Positions 7,296 to 11,034 of a stretch of DNA of 11,034 nt are shown here, one piece after another. Both the position numbers and the translations under genes were made by a program. The notes below the pieces were generated by a model. That model saw nothing but the letters and a program-made list of their open reading frames with translations. It was not told the DNA's origin and made no database searches. Location: assembly GCA_026989715.1 (NCBI GenBank), contig JALSIU010000297.1, forward strand, positions 1-11,034, read 5' to 3'. Origin of the DNA: Methylomonas sp. (GTDB taxonomy: Bacteria; Pseudomonadota; Gammaproteobacteria; Methylococcales; Methylomonadaceae). Position 1 is the first letter of the stretch. Every line of letters starts with the position of its first letter.

Positions 7296-7657
7296 TGGCG
7301 AGAGAGTTTAGTCGCAGTGCGCGGGTGGCCTCGCAAATGCAGAAAGAGTTGGCTATTATTTTGCAGCAAGGTATTAAAGATCCGCGCATTGGTTTTGTTA
7401 CCGTGAATGAGGTTGAGTTAAGTAAAGATTTGGCGACTGCTAAAATATATATCACGGTACTCGGTGCTGATGCGCAAGAGCAAAAAGATAACCTGACGTG
7501 GTTGAATGAGGCGGTTCCTTATATTCGGTCGGAAATGGGGCGGCGTATGCGCTTAAGAAGCGTGCCGTATATTAAGTTTTATTACGACAATTCTTTTGAA
7601 ACAGGTATGCGGGTTTCCGAGTTACTATCTGATTTGCCATCAAAGGCTGATGATTAG
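7295..7657 (+). CDS. rbfA: Ribosome-binding factor A
   Basis: RbfA is a small KH-type protein that binds the pre-30S subunit and helps mature the 5' end of 16S rRNA, also supporting cold growth in E. coli. The product is 120 residues (E. coli 133, with the difference in the variable C-terminal tail). Recognisable parts are the N-terminal helix REFSRSARVASQMQKELA (3-20), DPRIGFVTVNEVELSKDL (29-46), followed by the strand ATAKIYIT, and the final conserved block RMRLRSVPYIKFYYDNSF (84-101) with GMRVSELL after it. The ATG overlaps the infB TAA by one base, so it is expected to be translated by coupling; no strong Shine-Dalgarno is evident. truB follows after 5 bases. Confidence 0.97.
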   Translation: MAREFSRSARVASQMQKELAIILQQGIKDPRIGFVTVNEVELSKDLATAKIYITVLGADAQEQKDNLTWLNEAVPYIRSEMGRRMRLRSVPYIKFYYDNSFETGMRVSELLSDLPSKADD

Positions 7658-7662
7658 CTGAT

Positions 7663-8565
7663 ATGGCAAGGCGTAAAAAAGGGCGTGATATTCATGGTAT
7701 TGTATTATTGGATAAACGACAAGGCGTTAGTTCCAATAAGGCTTTGCAAGAAGTAAAGCGTCTTTATAATGCCAATAAAGCAGGCCATACGGGGAGTTTA
7801 GATCCTTTAGCAACCGGCTTGTTGCCTATTTGCTTAGGGGAGGCGACTAAAGCTTCTGCTTATATGTTGGCCGATGATAAACAATATCAAACCGTTATTC
7901 AGTTAGGGCTTATGACCGATACCGGTGATATTGAAGGTGCGGTCATAGAGGAAAAGGTAGTGCCTGATATTAGTCAGGAGCAATTAGAGGCTTGTTTGAG
8001 CTCCTTTGTCGGTGAGATTGAGCAAGTGCCGCCGATGTATTCTGCTTTAAAAATTAAGGGTAAAAAATTGTATGAACTTGCCCGCGCAGGTATTACTGTT
8101 GAGCGTAAAGCGCGTAATATAACGATTTATGCGATTACATGCATTGATTTTAAAGAGAATTTACTGACTTTAGAGGTGCGTTGTTCGAAAGGGACTTATA
8201 TCAGAACGCTTGCTGAAGATATTGGCCATAAATTAGGCTGTGGCGGGACGGTAAAAGCATTAAGGCGTACCACTGCCGGGCAGTTTTCTTTGACGAGCGC
8301 TTATACTATTGAAGCATTGCAGTCTATGACACCGGAGACTGCAATGCATATTATGCTTGCTGTAGATCAGCCGTTGCAAGTCTTTCCTGCTATGCATGTT
8401 TCTCAATTTGAGGCGGACTTGGTGCGACAGGGGCAGAAAATTGCCAGTCAATTTAGTGGTGAGCATCAGGGTATGTGTCGCTTATATCATGATAAACAGT
8501 TTTTAGGCTTGGGTGAAATCTTAATGGATGATAAAATACAGCCTAGAAAGTTGTTTAAATTATAA
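7663..8565 (+). CDS. truB: tRNA pseudouridine-55 synthase
   Basis: TruB isomerises U55 in the T-loop of most tRNAs to pseudouridine. The product is 300 residues (E. coli 314). The catalytic aspartate is D47 in GHTGSLDPLATGLLPI (41-56), one residue off the E. coli D48. The active-site tyrosine is Y75 in KQYQT. The third conserved motif, RCSKGTYIRTLAEDIG, runs from 173 to 188. The C-terminal region (about 245-300, ending LMDDKIQPRKLFKL) corresponds to the PUA-like RNA-binding domain. The start lies 5 bases after the rbfA stop with no clear Shine-Dalgarno, so it is probably coupled. After the stop comes a 104-base gap holding the rpsO leader. No intrinsic terminator separates truB from rpsO, so cotranscription is likely. 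Confidence 0.97.
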   Translation: MARRKKGRDIHGIVLLDKRQGVSSNKALQEVKRLYNANKAGHTGSLDPLATGLLPICLGEATKASAYMLADDKQYQTVIQLGLMTDTGDIEGAVIEEKVVPDISQEQLEACLSSFVGEIEQVPPMYSALKIKGKKLYELARAGITVERKARNITIYAITCIDFKENLLTLEVRCSKGTYIRTLAEDIGHKLGCGGTVKALRRTTAGQFSLTSAYTIEALQSMTPETAMHIMLAVDQPLQVFPAMHVSQFEADLVRQGQKIASQFSGEHQGMCRLYHDKQFLGLGEILMDDKIQPRKLFKL

Positions 8566-8595
8566 TTGACTTAAACAAATTTTTAAAAAATTTTC

Positions 8596-8664
8596 GTGTT
8601 TCTACACCCTATCGTGGAAGCATATTAACGAGAGCTACGGCTCAATAATTATTAATCATAGGGA
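8596..8664 (+). promoter_or_regulatory. rpsO leader with Shine-Dalgarno-sequestering structure (candidate S15 autoregulatory site)
   Basis: CCCTAT (8607-8612) is an exact reverse complement of ATAGGG (8658-8663), which includes the AGGGA (8660-8664) ribosome binding site of rpsO. The enclosed segment can form ATTAA/TTAAT (8624-8628 with 8652-8656) capped by GAGC-TACG-GCTC (8632-8643), a hairpin closed by the very stable C(UACG)G tetraloop type. Upstream, GTGT (8596-8599) can pair with ACAC (8604-8607); alternatively CAC (8605-8607) pairs with GTG (8614-8616), leaving the CCTAT in a hairpin loop that would form a pseudoknot with ATAGG. E. coli S15 represses its own mRNA through a pseudoknot at the same location, so autoregulation is a reasonable inference. 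S15 binding itself cannot be shown from sequence. Confidence 0.5.
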
Positions 8665-8669
8665 TTAAA

Positions 8670-8939
8670 ATGCCATTTACAGCAGAACAAAAAAAAGCAG
8701 TTGTTGAAGAATATCGTTTAACTGACACTGATACCGGTTCGCCGGAAGTGCAGGTTGCTTTATTAACAGCACATATTCTTCATTTAGCGCCGCACTTTGC
8801 CGAACATAAAAAAGACAACCACTCACGTCGTGGACTTTTAAGAATGGTTAACCAGCGTCGTAAGTTGCTGGATTACTTAAAAAGAAAAGATGTAGAGCGT
8901 TATAAGTCTTTAATTGCACGTCTAGGCTTACGTAAATAA
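8670..8939 (+). CDS. rpsO: 30S ribosomal protein S15
   Basis: S15 is a primary 16S rRNA-binding protein that organises the three-way junction of helices 20-22 and contributes to a bridge with 23S rRNA. It is 89 residues including Met, the standard bacterial length. The conserved sequence is unmistakable: DTGSPEVQVALLTAHI (21-36), HFAEHKKDNHSRRGLLRMV (42-60) and QRRKLLDYLKRKD (62-74). The rRNA-contact residues H42, D49 and S52 are all present. Start: ATG at 8670 with AGGGA 5 bases upstream. The leader can fold so as to bury that ribosome binding site, and a strong terminator lies 10 bases after the stop, so rpsO can be produced as a separate short mRNA as well as with pnp. Confidence 0.98.
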   Translation: MPFTAEQKKAVVEEYRLTDTDTGSPEVQVALLTAHILHLAPHFAEHKKDNHSRRGLLRMVNQRRKLLDYLKRKDVERYKSLIARLGLRK

Positions 8940-8948
8940 GTTATTAAT

Positions 8949-8976
8949 AAAAAGCGGTCGTTTTGACCGCTTTTTT
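8949..8976 (+). terminator. Strong intrinsic terminator between rpsO and pnp
   Basis: GCGGTC (8954-8959) pairs with GACCGC (8965-8970) around a GTTTT loop, extended by A-T pairs from the flanking A-run (8949-8953) and T-run (8971-8976). The T-run follows the GC stem directly. The A-run/T-run symmetry would allow function on either strand. pnp expression must come from readthrough or from a promoter in the short gap that follows; E. coli has a comparable terminator between rpsO and pnp. Confidence 0.92.
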
Positions 8977-8988
8977 ATTGCCTTATTC

Positions 8989-9012
8989 TTGGATTGCACT
9001 CCTCATATCCAA
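8989..9012 (+). other. Small inverted repeat in the pnp leader
   Basis: TTGGAT (8989-8994) and ATCCAA (9007-9012) form a 6-bp stem with a 12-base loop, 25 bases before the pnp start. In E. coli the pnp leader holds a longer RNase III-cleaved stem through which PNPase represses itself. This stem is at the same place but is short, so an equivalent role is only a possibility, and a 6-bp repeat may arise by chance. Confidence 0.3.
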
Positions 9013-9023
9013 TTTTTAAAACG

Positions 9024-9028
9024 AAGGA
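9024..9028 (+). promoter_or_regulatory. Shine-Dalgarno AAGGA setting the GTG start of pnp
   Basis: AAGGA lies 9 bases before GTG 9038. An in-frame stop (TAA 9017-9019) excludes any start further upstream, and the first in-frame ATG is about 33 codons inside the conserved protein, so GTG is the start. Confidence 0.75.
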
Positions 9029-9037
9029 AAAACAATA

Positions 9038-11034
9038 GTGAATCTGAAACCAATCAGAAAAGAATTTCAATACGGTCAACAATTAGTCAGCATTGAAACA
9101 GGTGAAATTGCCCGCCAAACAAGTGGCGCAGTCATGATTGATGTCGAAGGTACATCGCTTTTAGTATCAGTAGTTGGTAAAAAAGAAGCTAACGGTGGAG
9201 ACTTTTTTCCATTGACGGTTAACTATCAAGAAAAAGCGTATGCCGCCGGTAAAATTCCTGGCGGATTTTTTAAACGTGAAGGCCGCCCATCGGAAACGGA
9301 AACATTAACTTCGCGTTTAATTGATAGGCCTATTCGCCCATTATTTCCAAATGGGTATACTAATGAAGTTCAAATTATTATTACGGTTGTTTCACTAAAT
9401 CCTGATGTTGATCCTGAAATTCCTGCCTTATTGGGTGCTTCAGCTGCATTGGCCGTTTCAGGCTTACCTTTTAATGGTCCTATTGGTGCCGCTCGGGTGG
9501 GTTATAAAGAGGGGGAGTATTTATTAAACCCTAGCAAAGAGCAGTTAGAAGATTCATTATTGGATTTGGTTGTTGCCGGTACTGACCAAGCTGTTTTGAT
9601 GGTAGAGTCGGAAGCGGATAATTTAACTGAAGAAGTCATGTTAGGTTCGGTATTATTTGGGCATGAGCAATTGCAAGTGGCCATTACAGCCATTAATGAA
9701 TTTGCGGCTGAAGTCAATACGCCACTTTATCAATGGGAAGCACCTGTTGCTGATACCGCATTAGAGGCTAAAGTGGTTGCGGAAGTTGAAGATGCTATTA
9801 AGTCAGCGTATCAAATTGCTGAAAAATTAGTGCGTCAAGACAAATTAAGTGACATTAGATCTGCTGTTGTTGAATCGCTGACAGCTGATGAGCAATATGC
9901 TGAGTCTGATATTCGTGACATTATTGAAGAAATTGAAAAACGTGTGGTGCGCACTGCCATTTTGACAGATAAAAAACGTATTGATGGTCGTGACTTAGAT
10001 GTAGTTAGGCCTATTGCAGTACGGACAGGTGTGTTACCTCGCACACATGGTTCTGCCTTATTTACACGCGGTGAAACACAGGCGTTAGTTGTTGCAACGC
10101 TGGGTACAGAACGTGATGCGCAGATTATTGATGCTTTGGCGGGTGAATATAAAGAGCCATTTATGTTGCATTATAACTTTCCTCCATACAGTGTGGGTGA
10201 AACAGGCTTTGTAGGTTCACCGAAGCGTCGTGAAATTGGTCACGGCCGGTTGGCAAAGCGTGGTGTTGCGGCTGTTATGCCTGATATGACAGAGTTTCCC
10301 TATACGCTACGAGTGGTTTCAGAGATTACCGAATCAAATGGTTCTAGCTCAATGGCTTCTGTGTGTGGTACAAGTTTGGCATTAATGGATGCAGGGGTGC
10401 CTATTAAAGCACCGGTAGCCGGTATTGCGATGGGCTTGATTAAAGAAGGGGATGAATTTGCGGTATTATCTGACATTATGGGAGATGAAGATCACTTAGG
10501 TGATATGGATTTTAAAGTGGCAGGCTCGGCAGAAGGGATTACTGCTTTACAAATGGATATCAAAATTGAAGGTATTACTTCTGAAATTATGGGTGTTGCT
10601 TTAGAGCAGGCAAAAGCTGGTCGTTTGCATATTTTGGATGAAATGAATAAGGCACTTGCTTCTACTCGTGAAGAGATGTCAGATTATGCGCCGAGAATTA
10701 TTACTTTCAAAATTGACCCGAGCAAAATCCGTGAAGTTATCGGTAAAGGTGGTGCAACGATTCGGGGTATTACGGAAGAAACAGGTGCTACGGTTGATTT
10801 AACGGACGATGGTATCGTGAATGTTTCTTCGGTAGACAGAGCAGCTGGCGAAGCTGCTAAGAAGATTATTGAAGAAATTACGGCAGAAGTTGAAGTCGGT
10901 AAAACCTATGAAGGTAAAGTTGTGCGTTTGATGGATTTTGGCGCGTTTGTTACGATTTTGCCGGGTAAAGATGGTTTGGTGCATATTTCACAAATCACGA
11001 ATGAACATGTTGATAAAGTGAGTGACAAATTATC
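9038..11034 (+). CDS. pnp: Polyribonucleotide nucleotidyltransferase (PNPase), 3'-truncated by window edge
   Basis: PNPase degrades RNA 3' to 5' by phosphorolysis, releasing nucleoside diphosphates, as a trimer and as part of the RNA degradosome. The frame starts at GTG 9038 and stays open to the window edge: 665 full codons, so about 30-45 residues of the usual 700-710 are missing. First RNase PH-like domain: FFKREGRPSE (77-86) and RLIDRPIRPLFP. A helical segment precedes the second RNase PH-like domain, which holds TRGETQALVV, the phosphate-site serines S436-S438 in SNGSSSMASVCG, and the active-site block GDEDHLGDMDFK (482-493) with D485, D491 and K493, one residue off the E. coli D486, D492 and K494. 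The KH domain has GKGG (569-572), and an S1 domain begins near residue 620 (GKVVRLMDFGAFVTIL) and is cut off. It lies downstream of the rpsO terminator. Confidence 0.97.
   Translation, partial: MNLKPIRKEFQYGQQLVSIETGEIARQTSGAVMIDVEGTSLLVSVVGKKEANGGDFFPLTVNYQEKAYAAGKIPGGFFKREGRPSETETLTSRLIDRPIRPLFPNGYTNEVQIIITVVSLNPDVDPEIPALLGASAALAVSGLPFNGPIGAARVGYKEGEYLLNPSKEQLEDSLLDLVVAGTDQAVLMVESEADNLTEEVMLGSVLFGHEQLQVAITAINEFAAEVNTPLYQWEAPVADTALEAKVVAEVEDAIKSAYQIAEKLVRQDKLSDIRSAVVESLTADEQYAESDIRDIIEEIEKRVVRTAILTDKKRIDGRDLDVVRPIAVRTGVLPRTHGSALFTRGETQALVVATLGTERDAQIIDALAGEYKEPFMLHYNFPPYSVGETGFVGSPKRREIGHGRLAKRGVAAVMPDMTEFPYTLRVVSEITESNGSSSMASVCGTSLALMDAGVPIKAPVAGIAMGLIKEGDEFAVLSDIMGDEDHLGDMDFKVAGSAEGITALQMDIKIEGITSEIMGVALEQAKAGRLHILDEMNKALASTREEMSDYAPRIITFKIDPSKIREVIGKGGATIRGITEETGATVDLTDDGIVNVSSVDRAAGEAAKKIIEEITAEVEVGKTYEGKVVRLMDFGAFVTILPGKDGLVHISQITNEHVDKVSDKL

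Noticed and set aside
8566..8594. TTGACT directly after the truB stop as the -35 of an rpsO promoter
   Set aside because: No acceptable -10 occurs at 16-18 bases; the A/T tract gives only AATTTT-like hexamers. A weak promoter remains possible, but I would not annotate it.

Overview
This window is a compact, almost fully coding stretch of a bacterial chromosome, with every gene on the + strand. The gene order tRNA-fMet - rimP - nusA - infB - rbfA - truB - rpsO - pnp is the translation/transcription-factor cluster known in E. coli as the metY-nusA-infB operon with rpsO-pnp downstream. Together with the protein sequences (NusA with two C-terminal acidic-repeat domains, IF2 with two IF2_N modules and a long charged linker, an initiator tRNA very close to that of E. 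coli) this points to a gammaproteobacterium. The AT-leaning composition and the general look of NusA and YqaA would fit a methanotroph-type lineage (Methylococcales), but that narrower placement is a guess.

Left part (1-2426): the 3' end of a YqaA/DedA-like membrane protein, a small predicted secreted protein with a DUF4124-like start, then thiL (thiamine-phosphate kinase) and pgpA (phosphatidylglycerophosphatase A). Spacing is tight: the secreted-protein gene and thiL are three bases apart, and thiL-pgpA overlap as TAATG. The nusB gene that often precedes thiL-pgpA in proteobacteria is not present here.

Middle (2427-2677): a sigma70-type promoter, an initiator tRNA with encoded CCA, and two terminator-like hairpins before rimP. 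The two hairpins share the exact octamer GGGGCTTT, so the first upstream arm can also pair with the second hairpin. This suggests an attenuator governing how much transcription passes from the tRNA into rimP-nusA-infB.

Right part (2678-11034): rimP (30S maturation), nusA (elongation/termination factor), infB (IF2), rbfA (16S 5'-end maturation), truB (tRNA psi55 synthase), rpsO (S15), a strong intrinsic terminator, and pnp (PNPase), which starts at GTG and runs off the right edge. nusA-infB overlap as ATGA and infB-rbfA as TAATG, so these genes are translationally coupled. The rpsO leader contains CCCTAT, perfectly complementary to the ATAGGG that carries its Shine-Dalgarno sequence, plus a C(UACG)G hairpin: a plausible S15 autoregulatory element.

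I found no mobile element, CRISPR array, phage gene, defence island or other undescribed system. This is housekeeping DNA, and the items most worth a second look are RNA structures in the two leaders.
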